From assembly GCA_030068075.1 (NCBI GenBank), contig CM057827.1, positions 70,012,500 through 70,076,499 of the forward strand: a DNA stretch of 64,000 nucleotides, given 5' to 3'. The translations under genes were made by a program, and so were the position numbers. The notes under the pieces are model-generated. The model was not told the DNA's origin. It searched no databases and was given only the letters and a program-made list of their open reading frames with translations. Of this stretch, positions 47,881-63,894 are shown one piece after another; the stretch's first letter is position 1; every line of letters starts with the position of its first letter. Source of the stretch: Paguma larvata (Eukaryota > Chordata > Mammalia > Carnivora > Viverridae).

Positions 47881-48137
47881 CTTGGTGAGGGAGCCCCAAG
47901 AGTCTTACCAAGAACCCCCCAAGACACCCTCACCAGAGGGACTTCCTCTCCGGCACCTGCTTCCTGAATGCAGCCTAGGCAGTGGATGCGCCCATGCGCT
48001 GGTCCTCTGCTCCTCTCTCCAAGCTGCCTTGGCCTCCACACCTGCACAGGGTACCCTTGCTACCTCCTGCCTTGCTGCGGGCTGAGGTGAGCCTTTGCCC
48101 AGCAAGACAAGATGCTGAAAGAATGCAGTTTTTGTGA

Positions 48138-48143
48138 ATTAAA
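48138..48143 (+). terminator. Candidate NRL polyadenylation signal ATTAAA
   Basis: First good hexamer found about 1.05 kb past the NRL stop. Confidence 0.35.
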
Positions 48144-48230
48144 CTTGAAGTTCAGGCAGAACTTTAGACTATTGGCTAAATGTTCTTGCAATTTAAGAAG
48201 TGTTCATTCTTTAGCCTTGCTCCCGGTTTC

Positions 48231-48262
48231 TGTGTGTGTGTGTGTGTGTGAGTGTGTGTGTG
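48231..48262 (+). repeat. GT dinucleotide repeat
   Basis: An imperfect (TG)n run followed by alternating purine-pyrimidine 'gtgcacatgcgcatgtgcgtgc'-type sequence, which could adopt Z-DNA. Confidence 0.85.
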
Positions 48263-49144
48263 CACATGCGCATGTGCGTGCACTGTGTCTCAGTCCTAGA
48301 GGCCCAATGAAAATGGGGTGGAAGGGTGGGGATTGGGCCAGATGGAGCCTCCTCCTCCCACCACTGCACAGAAGCTGAGGAGCATCAGTGACTGGGCCAG
48401 GCCTGCCTATGGCTATCCTGAGGTCCCACAGTTGCCATGGTTACTCAGCCCTTTGGTTCATCTGCCTACAGAGAGAGTAGGCGGGGGCTCTGGGCAGAGC
48501 AGAGGCATTGAGCTGGGAGCAGCTACCCCACCAGCCACTGTCGTAGGTCCTCTAAGGGACATAATAAATAGGGAGAAGCAGTCGAGGGTGGGGAAGAGGC
48601 TCCCATATGTCTCTCTTCCTTTCTGCCCCCTCTATCCGCCCCCTCCCCAGCTGTCTCTTCCCATCACAGTTCTTGTTCTCTCCTCCCCCTCCTCAAGCCC
48701 AGCTCATCCCTCTTCCACTCAGGAGCCTGCAATGGGAGGCATCTCCTCCATCCCCCCCAGGGTTTCTTTCTCTTCTCTCCTCCTCCACCACTGGCCACTG
48801 GCCACCCTCTCTAGCTCTGGCTCCTCTCTCTGAGTGGCTCACAGAGCCTCTCCTCCTTCATCTCCTTCCACGTGCATCATCGAAGGAAGAGGCTGAGGCA
48901 GGGAGGGTCCCTCCAGCGGGCCATCTTTTCTTCTCTTGCTCCGGATATCACCTGTGTCTTCGCCTGCTCTCTGGCGCTGCCGTCCAGACCCAACCCTGCT
49001 CTTGCACACCTTCCTTAACTGGCTAGGTTCTTGCACAGCACACACGCGGGGAGAGACGCCATCCACAGGCACCTACCCCCGTACACACAATCAGCCCACG
49101 TATACATACACCTGGGTCTCAAGATGAGGCTCACATGGATACAC

Positions 49145-49345
49145 CTCACAGAAGCTGCACACTAGTGATTAAGAGTGTGGGCACAGATGGGTTCGGGCTC
49201 AAGTTCCGGGCCCACCAGTTCTTTGATGATGGGTGAATTTAAATGGAGCATCACATGATTTGTGAGAGTGAATATATTCAAAGCACCTAGGACAGAGTTT
49301 CACACAAGCCAAACAATAATGGTTTACTGCTGTCGTTAATGTTAT
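49145..49345 (+). repeat. MIR-like SINE
   Basis: 'ctagtgattaagagtgtggg' and 'gtgaatatattcaaagcacc' fit a MIR. Confidence 0.45.
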
Positions 49346-49683
49346 AAGAGTACCCAGCCTGACTGCCTGACCCATTAAGACCACGCTCATGGAGAGGCAG
49401 GGATGTGCAGGGCATAAGCCACACACTCACACGTCCAGGAAAACCAGGCTGCACAGACCTTAGATGCTCCCTTTATATTCCTAATTCATTAACAGACCTG
49501 CTGCCCTCCTTCAGTCCCCACCAACACCCCTTCTCGGCCCGCCCCACAGCTGTGTGTTCAGCTCATGGGGGCCTCAGCTGGGCTTCTCTGGAGGCGGCTG
49601 TAAGAGGGCATCAAACCTGCCCCTTTGACAGCCCCTTATTACCTCCCCCCCATCTCTGGTAATTAACCTCCATGGTGCTGGGC

Positions 49684-49927
49684 CCCCCGGAGTTGGGAGG
49701 TGAGGGTAGGGGCTCATCAGATCCCACTGGCACCCAGTTGGGGTGAAACCGCTGAGCTACCAGACTGCCTGGGAACTCTGGCTCAGGTTTGGAAAGGTGC
49801 TAGTCCCCCCGGGGTTGGGAGGTGAGGGTAGGGGCTCTTCAGATCCCACTGGCACCCAGTTGGGGTGAAACCGCTGAGCTACCAGACTGCCTGGGAGCTC
49901 TGGCTCAGGTTTGGAAAGGTGCTGGTC
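49684..49927 (+). repeat. Tandem duplication, two ~122-bp copies
   Basis: The unit starting 'gttgggaggtgagggtaggg' occurs at 49692 and again at 49814. The two copies differ at only about five positions (for example 'ctcatcag' versus 'ctcttcag'). It is not a known transposon to me. Confidence 0.9.
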
Positions 49928-50014
49928 CTCCTTTCTTAATGGTGTGTATAGATGGGTGGGCGTTGGGCACCTGAGGCATGACAGATAGAGGCTGAGGTGC
50001 TAGGAGTGGTTCCC

Positions 50015-50020
50015 TTTATT
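50015..50020 (-). terminator. CPNE6 polyadenylation signal
   Basis: TTTATT (AATAAA on the minus strand) about 320 bp past the CPNE6 stop at 50341-50343; 3' UTR about 50000-50340. Confidence 0.7.
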
Positions 50021-50340
50021 AACGACCAGAAAGTCAGGGTCACTGAAGAAAGTCACAAGGCTGCGGGGTATGGGGCCTGGAGAGATAGAGCAGGGCTCAC
50101 CACGCACTTCCAGGACCTAGGGGGCTCAGCTGGTCCACGAGGGAGAGGCACTGGTCACTCAAATCACAAGGGTCAGGACAGGCACCTGGGACAGGATGGG
50201 ATAGTCATGAGCGCCTTTCTTTACACAACACTGAGCCAAGATGGGCTTCACCAAGCACCTCCTCGCACCCCCGTTCACCCCTTTGGGCCCCCAGGACTCA
50301 CTGAGAGGCTGAGGGAGTGAGTCGGTCCTGTGGGAGGCAG

Positions 50341-55092
<4,752 letters not shown>

Positions 55093-56420
55093 GTCACTGT
55101 GGGGACAGAGCAGATGGCCTGGACGCTGGAAAGGGAACATCTGCCAGGGGAGGGGCCTGTCTTCTGGGCCCCACGCCCCCCTTGTCCTGCTGCCTGAGGC
55201 CCTGGGATCTCATGGATCTCCTGCTTCCCCCCTACCCGTCCCCACCCCTGCCCTCAGCTTAGCTTCCCTGGAGCTGTGGACAGGGAGGGCGGAGGACCTG
55301 AGCTTCCCACTCTAGCACAGCCCCATGCCTCTGTCACCCCTGCTGACCTACTATGCATGGATGGGGCTGGAGAGAGCTGAGGGGTGTGGGGGGTTCCTGG
55401 CAGTCTCGGCTCCTAGGCCATCGATTGATCCATGCTTTCTGCTACCTCAGCACCTTCTGCTATTTCCCGACTGATGTGTGAGCCAGCACTGCACTCAGTC
55501 TTGGCACGAGGGAGCTGAACTGGGGCAAGGGGGTGGGGACAGGGGTGGAGGAGCCCCTGGAAGTCTGAAGGGGATGGGCTCAGGAACAGAGTCTGCAGTG
55601 GGCAGGAGGAAGCAGGTTGTAAGCTGCCCCGCGGGGCTGTCCCTATCCACTTCCCCCTCGTCATCTTCTGGGTGACTTACGGCAAGGGAGGGGTGGTGGG
55701 CTTGGGGAGTTAGAGACAGAGCCCTGTCCCCCGCTGAAAGCTCCTCCAGGTTCCTGGCAGGGGCTCCCACTATGACAACTCCCGCTTCCCTCCCCACCTC
55801 CCCTGTTCTCACACTTCTTGGCAGCGCTGGCACTGTCTCTTAGCGACAGGATTTTTGGGGAGTCACAGCCCCCTCCATGCTGCCCGTGGGATGCACGCAC
55901 GCCACCCTCCCCCAGCAGTGGTATCAAGCCTCGGGCAGCAGCAGGCAGGGGTATGCTGGCCCGAGTTCACGGCTGGTCAGTCCATCTATCTGTGTCTGTG
56001 CACATCTCAGGGTGAGGCTGTCTGATCCCATGTCGTGCTTCCCCCAAGCGAGTGTGCATTGGTGTGTCTGAATGCCCCCACCCTGTGTGTCTGTCCCCTC
56101 GTCGTGTGTCTGTATCCAGGAGGGTGTGCCAGTTCCCGTACCTCCCTCAGAACTGGGACCCTTCTCTGGCTGGCTGCCCCCCCCCCCATAGTGCGTACCT
56201 TTCTGGATATGTGAGGGAGGGTCTGGGTGGGGGGGTGGGGGGGGGTCTCTGCCTTCCTGCCACAAGTCTCCCAGTTCTCGCAGGGCCCCTGAGATGGGCA
56301 GGGGCATGTGGTGGTGAGGGGATTGGGCAGAACTGGAGACCTCTCTGGGGGCTGGGGGAAGATGTTGTTATGGAGACTGGGCCAGGCTGGGGCTGGGCTA
56401 GGGAGGAAGGGTAGGCTCAC

Positions 56421-56500
56421 CTGGGCTCTAGTCGGGGGCTCCTCTCTCCGTCTCTCTGGCCCTGGCCCTGACTCCCTTGCTTCTCCAGCCGCTGGCGCCG
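56421..56500 (-). other. CPNE6: Probable CPNE6 non-coding first exon
   Basis: On the minus strand a donor CAG|GTGAGC lies at about 56420, roughly 100 bp downstream of a TATA-like box. The exon would splice to the exon holding the ATG at 55090-55092. Borders other than the donor are estimates. Confidence 0.4.
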
Positions 56501-56525
56501 GCTCCGGCTCCTCCGGCTCTGCTGC

Positions 56526-56532
56526 TATTTAT
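56526..56532 (-). promoter_or_regulatory. TATA box, probable CPNE6 promoter
   Basis: TATTTAT reads ATAAATA on the minus strand, about 30 bp upstream of the predicted first exon. Confidence 0.45.
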
Positions 56533-56689
56533 GGGGCCTGGATGGGGAGGGGTGGGGGGGCCGCAGCACCAGCTCCCCCCGCACAGACCGGTTGGGAGGG
56601 AGAAGAGGGGAGGGGCAGGGCCACTGCCTGGGAGGGAGCCACAGAGCCGGGGGAGGAGGGCGGGCTGGGGGTGGCTCAGAGGCAGGACC

Positions 56690-57030
56690 CCCACAGACAC
56701 AGTGACACACATCTTCCCCTTCACACCACACCCACACACACACCCCTGCACACACTGTGGCAGTGCGTGCGCGCGCACACGTTCACACCGGGAGACGATG
56801 GAGACACATGCACCCACGGCTCATGGGCTCACACGTATCCTGACACACACAAGCGCCAGCACCATAAACTCACTGTGACACCACGACAGTTACAGCCCTA
56901 TGGATACACATAAGGAAACACACCCAGTCTCACCGCACTCTCCACATCACGCTTGTGAAGGATATTTGCAGTAACACATAAAAGAACACTGGGCTATACT
57001 TGTCACACACACATACACTCATTCACACCA
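56690..57030 (+). repeat. CA-rich low-complexity stretch
   Basis: Degenerate (CA)n with a short CGCGCGCACAC alternation near 56770. Confidence 0.65.
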
Positions 57031-58300
57031 ACCCAAATATAACCGAATGGAGGTCTTCACGTGCTCCCTAAAAACCATCCGGGACCACGCTAAATCTCAT
57101 AGCTTTGAGAATGAGGTCCGATTCCCTCGCTGCTTTTCAACAGGGACCCACAAGAAAATGGACACAATCGCTTAAGGACACACAGCCTCCCATCCTGAAG
57201 CAGGGCTGCCACTAGGGACATGCGCTAAAGGACTGATTCCCGAAGCATCTTGGTGCTCACAATTCACCCTTCACTCCCCAAGATTCAACCCATGTGGTCA
57301 CATCCTTGTGGGAGGGGCCATGCCACACACAGATACTGAGGAAACAAGACGTTCGTTCGTCATTCCCCAGTGAGAGACCCGGGAAAGCGAGCAATTGCCT
57401 GGGGAGCTACATCCACACGTGAGGACATTTGGGTACACGGTGACCTGGGATGAGTACACAAGAGGGTTCACCAGAACATTTTTACCCTCCGTCCTCTAAG
57501 CTGCTCTAAGGTAACAGCCATTTGTTGAACATCTCCTGGGTGCCAGGGGTTGGGGCTGCGCAGGTGATTGGGACACAGCTCCTGCCCCTGGGGGACCCAC
57601 AGACAGAGAGAGGATAAGCTAATACACAAATACACAGTGAAATGTGACAGGTGCAATGTTGCGGACCTGGTCAGGATACAACGGGTCATTGAGAGCGAGG
57701 ATTTAATTTAGATGAGTCAGGGGAAGGCAATCGGAAGGGCTTCACAGAGGAAGAGGTTCCTGAATGGAACCTCGAATGCTGAGGTAGTATTTGTTAGTCC
57801 ACCAATCGGAAACAATTAATTTAATCGTCCCTCGCCGTGGACATTTCTGTTCACCTTCGGGCCACTCTATCGTTGAGATTCTGATAACGCAACATCATTT
57901 AATTCCACCGTTAGTGAGCCTGCCAGTGTGGGAACTTGCGCACACACCACACGGCACGCTGCCTCCCAGCCTTCTCTTGGTACGCCAGGATCTTCCGATC
58001 CCACCGCACGCGCCCCAGAGCCAGACACGCACTGGTGCTGATTTGTGTCCTTTTGGTCGTGGCTCCGACCAGCTCAGCCCAGATCCTGCACACACACTCC
58101 CCCACTCCGCACTTAGGGACTTTTCAGTCCCCTCCCATGCAGCACGTCTCGGGCCCATCTCTCTCCTGTCAGAGCTCCCTTCCCATCCCTGTGGGGTATC
58201 CCTTACTTTTCCCCACTGTGGCCAAGCACTGAGCACTGAAGGGGAGCAGATGGTGGGGGGTGGTGGCAGTGAATGGGGAAGATAGCGGAGACAAAGCAGG
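57031..58300. other. Intergenic CPNE6-CARMIL3
   Basis: Mostly unclassified single-copy DNA, with an L2/MIR-like segment at about 57515-57790. The 245-aa minus-strand frame overlapping 57895-58632 lacks any domain and runs through the CARMIL3 3' UTR. Confidence 0.5.
57515..57790 (+). repeat. L2-like fragment
   Basis: 'tttgttgaacatctcctggg' and 'gggaaggcaatcggaagggc' then 'ttcctgaatggaacctcgaa' resemble an ancient L2-type repeat. Confidence 0.4.
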
Positions 58301-58315
58301 CAGTGATTTTGTTTT

Positions 58316-58321
58316 TTTATT
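58316..58321 (-). terminator. CARMIL3 polyadenylation signal
   Basis: TTTATT reads AATAAA on the minus strand, about 290 bp past the CARMIL3 stop at 58613-58615. Confidence 0.7.
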
Positions 58322-58612
58322 CTATACAAGGAGGAAGAGAGTCCCTGGGGATAGAGGGACAGATCTGCCCTTCCAGGAGATGCAGGAGACGGCCCTGCCC
58401 CAAGCTCTGCCTCCCTCTCTCCAGGTTGTTCCCTCCCTTCCTGTCCCCTGCCTCCTGTCCCCCCCCTCCTGTCCCCAGGCCTCATCCTGCCATACTGCCC
58501 CTGGGGGATAGGCTGGCAGAGGGGCCTGGAGGTGTGGGGGGGGTTGGTGGGGGGCTGAGTCCTTGTGAGGCACATGTTGAGAGGAGGGCAGGGCACGATG
58601 CTGCAGCAGCTG

Positions 58613-61600
58613 TCAGTCTGTTCCTGGTTCACTGGTTCCTGCTGGGGACAAATCCAGGGAGTCCTGTTTCTTACGCAGAGAGAGCTAGCCTCTCCGTGTG
58701 GGGTATGTCACATCAGGCAGAGGGGGACCGCCCTTTTGCCCACCCACTGGCACCTGTAGGGTCAGGGGGCTGCCTTCTATCAGGCTCCAGCTTGTCACAG
58801 GACTGTGCCCGCCGTGTCCTCTTGGGCTTCAGGGGTGCAGTCCGGCGGCCTGGATCTGGGGGCCCTGCAGAGACAGTCAAGGTGGGCCTGGCACATGAGA
58901 AGGGCTCATAGGCTGGGTGCTCATCCAGGCTGTGACTCATTCCAAGCCCGGGAGGGGTCCTGATGTGGGCAGCAAGGTCCCAGAGGCGCCCCGAGCACCC
59001 CCCAGCCACGTGGTAGACCTTGGACCTCGGGCTCCTCTTGGTCCTGCTGTGAGCCCAGCCTCAGCCTGGGTTTGTTCATTCCTGGGACTGCACCCCCAGC
59101 CTCAGCCTCCTCCCTGCCCCCTGGCTCCTGGGGGGGGCGGCGGCCCCTGGGCACAGCCACTGGCTTGGGGGGCCGTGGAGCTAAAGGGGGGTCCTGCAGC
59201 GGGCAGAAGAAGGAAAACACTGGGTCAGTTAGTCTTTTCATCTCACCCAAGGGCCTTTCCCATCTGCCTTGCTGGCCCTCACCTTGGCATTCCTAGTGGG
59301 AACGGTCCTCTCTGGGAATTGGGCCTCCTCCTTTTCCTCCTCCCCGTCCTGAGAGGCTGGGCTGGGGCTCTGGCAGCTGTGGTTGGGGGCACTCTCCTCA
59401 GCTGGGGGATGGGAAGAGAGGAGAAGCTGCAGGAAAAGGCATTCTTTCATAGCTCTCCCTGACCCAGGACTTTCTCCCTCCAAGCCCATTTGCTCCTATG
59501 TCTCTGCCCTAGTCTCCTATGTCCCCTTCTGCTCTAGTGTTTTCGTCCCCTTGGTATGGTCTCCAGGACCTCCTTTCGACATGTGCCTCACAAGAAGTCA
59601 GCCCCCCACCCACGCCCCACCCCTCCACCCACCTGAGCCCATCGCCTTTGGAGGGGGCCCTGGCCTGGCTGTTCTTCTTGAAGGGCAGGGCTTGAGCCCA
59701 TTCCTGCTGGGGCAGAGCCAGGGGGCGCAGGGACTGCTGGGTCCACGGGCATGGCTGCCCATCCAACGCTGCAGTGCCTGAGGGCCCTGCCAAGGCTGCA
59801 GCCTGGCATTCCCGGGACTCTGTCTGCCAGTCTGACTTAGCTGGTGAGAGCCTTGGGGAGAGGTGCCCTGGCACCCTCCCACCGCTGGCCTCAGTGGCTT
59901 CAGGCAAGCTGAGCCTGAGGGTGTGCTACCCGGAAGGCATTGTCTATGTGTGTATCTGGGAGGTGTGAGGAAGAGGGACCTGGTGGTAGGTGTGTGCGCA
60001 GTGGAGCATCTGAAGGACGGAGCCTTGCTTTGGGTGTTTTTAACTAGTCTGTGTGTGGGATGGGATAATCAGCAAAGATGCCCTCAGGGCTGGGACGGCC
60101 TTGGAGGATGGGCCAGGGGCCACGTGCCCTTGTGCCCTAGCCTTGGGACGGGAGGGGGCAGATAAGTGTCTACCTCCATGGGGAGAGTTGTCCGTGTCAG
60201 TGTTGTCGGAGGGTTCTATTCCAGGCCTGTGGGCAACTGAGTTGATGCCGAGGTGACCTGCTTTCCTTTAGAGGCTCCTTAAGGGGAAGGTGCTCTGAAC
60301 CCAGCAGAAAGCAAGCATCCTACTCCTCCAGAGTTCTGAAGCCAGAGGGTACATGACTTGCTTACGGTCAACACCGCTGGTGGTGGCTGAACCGGGACTA
60401 ACACCCAGGGGTTCTGACCTCTGAGGCACATTTCTGAGTGAACTGGGGATGGCTTGGCAAGCTACTTTTGGAGGAGACTGGAATGTTCAAGGTGGGTCTG
60501 GCATGGCTGGTACTTGCCCACCCTCCTTCCCAGCTGAGGTGCAGAGAGAGACCTTCTTTAGAGAGGTGCCACTCTGCTGACGGTGGCCAGAGGTGGCCCC
60601 TGCCCTATGGAATTCCCCGGAACCATTCACAAAGTATTCTTCCTTTCCGTTCACCCTGGCAAAGCCACCGTTGTTCTGTAGGATCTTTGGATTGGGTTGT
60701 TCGTTCTGTTTGGATGAGGCTTTGTAAACACCCTTAAACATCTTTACCGTGGTGACTTCCTCATTGCCCCACCTTGGCTGTCAATTCCCCAACACAGGGG
60801 CTGTGGCTTCTGGTTCTTTGGACACGCCCTGGGCCTTCAGGGCTGCTGCCTGAGAAGAGGCGTTCCATACCTATGTGCCACGTGGCCTCTGCTCGGCGCA
60901 TGGCGCTGAAGCTTGGCTTGGTGCTTTGGGGTGGTGGTGGGGGCTTCCAGGCTCCCGGCCCTGGGGTACAGGGAGGGGACGAGAAAGGGGGAAGGGGAAG
61001 GGCGAATTAGGAGGGGCCCCTGAGAGAGGGGTCAAGGGAAGGAAGTGAGGGTGACCGTTCTCACCTGCATCGTCTGAAGAGCGCCGTTTCTGCCAAGCCT
61101 GGACGCTGCCCTCCAGGTCCGGGCCTGTACCCTGAAAGGACAACTGAGTCAGGTCGTAAGAAAAGCCCCCTCCACATGGAGACTGCTGCTCCAGTTAACA
61201 AGGGGCTTCTGCTCTAGCATCTCATGCCATTCTATGGCATTAGTCCCTGGATGCTTGGACCCTTGTCCCCCAAAAGTCGCACCCCTACCGCCTTAGGGGG
61301 CGTAAGAAATGGCTTACACGAATGAGCACGTTGTTATTTTAACAGTTCCGTGTTTATTTTATGTGTGGTAGAAAAAAACATGACTAGTACAATAAGTCCA
61401 CGATTTAAAAAATGATAATGCTTAGGACCAGACTAAGTTAAAAGGGTGAGTTGATTTAAATAAAAACATGAGAAAATTAATACAGTGGTATGTGGAGAAG
61501 GAAAAATCAATCATAAAGGTGGTAATCGAGTCACCAAACTTTAAGAAGCAGAACTCTAGAGATAAGTATTTTTACAACTGCCCATTTTCCCAGGAGGTAG

Positions 61601-63894
61601 AGGCCCCAGGAGGCTGGGGTGCCAGGGGAGTGTGTGGACTGAGCAGACCTGCAGCTAACACCTTCTAACACCACAGAATCACTCTCTCCACTGGCCTGAG
61701 TGGGGACGGGGCACGATAGGGAGGCAGACGGGGATCCAGAGAAACGGTTGGGTGCCTGGGTTCCCCTCACCTCTCGTTTCCCGTCGAAGCTCCAACCCTT
61801 GGCTCTTCCCAACCCAGGAAGGGCAACGCCATGGACCCTTGGCTGCTGTGCTGTCCCAGGGGCCAGGCCCCCCTCCCCTGGCTCCGCCCCCTCAGTGCCC
61901 TGGAACAAGGCCTTGGGTTTACGAGCAGTTCCTGATGGAGAAGGGGCTCCGTAGGCTGCTAGGGAGTGAGGGAGACCCCAGCCCTGGGACTGCCCTGCCG
62001 CAACCCTCTGACCCTCCAACCCTCCTCTGAGGAGTCCTTCCTCTGCCCTCCTTTGCATGCAGCACTCCCAGCATGCTCTGGGTCACTAGGCTTAGACCAC
62101 TCAAGGAGTGGGGCCATTGGGATGACCAAAGTTCTCCAGAATGCTGAGTCCTGTCGTTCTCCCATTAACTGCCTGGGACGGGATAAGTGGGTGGGCTATG
62201 TGTGGAACAGCAACCAGGGAGGACGCAGCACCTCACATCACTTACCGTCTTCCTGCGGAAGGAAGGCCCCCGGCTCCCCCCAAATCCAGGGAGGGGGCCG
62301 CTCTCCTCCTCTGGGCTCCAACAGGGGGAGGAGTTATTGCCAAGGCTCGGGGGATCTGGGCTGGGGGGGCTCTCCTGAGTTGGGGGTGGGGGTGGGGGTG
62401 GAGGGAGGAGGAGCCCGGTGGTGGGGGACCCTGGCCCCCTATCCCCCTTGAAGCTCCGGGGCCGGCGAAAGTGAAACAGGCCTCTGCGTCTCTTCTTCTG
62501 GAGTGGAGGCAGCGGCGGCTCCGAGAGGCCTGGCCGCAGGGTCCGCAGAGTCCGGGGGTAGCTGAGCAGGGTTGGGGTGACAAAGTCGCAGGCAGATGCA
62601 AGGTCGCTCAGGGCCTGGGCTGGTGCCGGTGTTGGTCTAGCCCTGGGTCTAATAAGCCTCCCACTTTCCTCTCATCCAGGCTCTCCTGCTACCCCATAAC
62701 CCTTTCCACTTAGTCCCCAGGAGACACGACATCCTCACCTTCCCTGTCATAATCCTCCAGCAGCCTCCTTCCCTGTGTCTCCCCTGCAACTCCTTCCTCC
62801 CAGGCACCCCTATCCCCCCATCCTTCTTTCAGCTTCTCCAGGTGACTCTGTTTCTTCTGGACAGGTGCTGGGGAGTCTGCAGGACTGTGACAGAGAATGT
62901 ACCCTCCAGGGCTCTTACCACTGTCATCCCATCCCAGGGCCTGTGACCCCACCCCCACCCCTGTCCCCACCATCCCGCTGTGGTGGTTCACCCTGGCCCC
63001 AAGCTTCCCAGCTGTCCTGAGGAGAATCAGAGAACATGGGAGTTAAGGGCGGAGGGGGAAGGATGAGAATGTGGGGGAAATGTTTCAGAGAGACTGGCTT
63101 TGGGACACTGCCGTTGGAGAGGCCTCCATGATTGCTGGGAAGGAGCCCTTCGGGGGCTCTGGGACTGCAGAAAATGGGACTGTGTCTAGGTGTCACACCT
63201 GGAGGTTTCATCCATGACCCTTCGGCTGAAAAAGTCCTCCAGCCCCTCATCCAGGCGGGTGGCCATCCCATTCTCCTGTCGTGTCCCCGTTACTGGCACC
63301 TGCTGGGAGGAAAGTCCTGTAGGGTATCTCATCTGGGACAGGAGGTCCTCCCTACTCCCTCCATCCACTCAGGGTCTTCCCTTTTGGACTTGGACTTGCT
63401 CTTGTTGGCCCAATGAAAATTTAGACTTTAGTCCGCCTGGGCATTTCTTAGGTGTGATGGCTCTTGGCTCTATCCCTCACTCAGACAAGAACTGCCACTG
63501 TTGGGCAGACAGAGATTTCCTATCTGGGAAAACTGGCTAATCCCATTCTCTTCCCAGTGGCCTGCCTGGGCCCCTGCCCGATCCCCCAAGGCTCATATCT
63601 CTGGCATTTTGGTCCTAAAGCTAGAACCCCTGGCTCTGGCATTGGTAAGTGATGTTGGTCCTCTTGCAAGGACTTATGGACTCACACTGGGCCGACCAGG
63701 TCCTGGAGGTGTGGTCCTGGGGGGCCGGGGCCTGCCTTGTGTTTGATGTCTTAGCTTATAGCCATGAGTGGGCAGCTCGGACAGACCCTCCCAGGAGCCA
63801 CTGCCAGTGGGCTGGTTGCTCCCGAGTCCTGAGAACCAGCCGGGGGGGATCCCCAGGCTGCCCAGCTGGCTTTCCATGTCCTGAGGGCTCCCAC
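58613..63894 (-). CDS. CARMIL3: CARMIL3, capping protein regulator and myosin 1 linker 3 (LRRC16B), C-terminal part
   Basis: Ten final coding exons (high to low): 63686-63894, 63199-63299, 62246-62561, 61771-61899, 61065-61131, 60871-60960, 59283-59401, 59019-59193, 58754-58864, 58613-58638 (stop 58613-58615). Phases agree throughout; they encode the last ~446 residues of a protein of about 1370 aa. The PH-like and leucine-rich repeat parts lie beyond the right edge. The first exon holds the capping-protein interaction motif LRHQTQGRP. Further on come DEGLEDFFSRRV, a polyproline run in exon 62246-62561, RSSDDAG, SFSAMRRAEATWH and the end TRRAQSCDKLEPDRR to SEPGTD. CARMIL proteins bind and inhibit actin capping protein at the membrane; CARMIL3 is mostly neuronal. 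The low-complexity tail explains the overlapping open frames on both strands. Confidence 0.96.
59402..60870 (-). other. CARMIL3 intron between exons 60871-60960 and 59283-59401
   Basis: A 1.47-kb intron with a MIR-like segment at about 60320-60430. Open frames at 59509-59907 cannot be placed in the transcript, because the flanking exons join in phase without them. Confidence 0.85.
60320..60430 (-). repeat. MIR-like SINE (minus) in a CARMIL3 intron
   Basis: 'catgacttgcttacggtcaa' and 'gggactaacacccaggggtt' resemble MIR reverse complement. Confidence 0.4.

Larger units (their letters stand above)
47090..49680. other. NRL 3' UTR and start of the NRL-CPNE6 interval
   Basis: NRL and CPNE6 converge. 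A possible ATTAAA signal lies at 48138-48143, giving a ~1.05-kb NRL 3' UTR. The rest has a GT repeat and MIR-like debris; ORFs up to 171 aa here show no recognisable family. Confidence 0.5.

Noticed and set aside
49684..49927. Possible CRISPR-like direct repeats
   Set aside because: Only two 122-bp head-to-tail copies with no spacers, in mammalian DNA; it is a simple tandem duplication.
57895..58632. Open frame of 245 aa on the minus strand
   Set aside because: No domain or recognisable family. It overlaps the CARMIL3 3' UTR and last exon in another frame, and the DNA is GC-rich, which lengthens chance ORFs.
58273..58911. 212-aa plus-strand frame
   Set aside because: Antisense to two CARMIL3 exons and the 3' UTR; composition is low-complexity and no family is seen.
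59509..59907. Open frames that might be another CARMIL3 exon
   Set aside because: The exon 60871-60960 joins exon 59283-59401 in perfect phase (codon g+ct) and gives the expected sequence TWHIAEESAP, so no exon is needed here.
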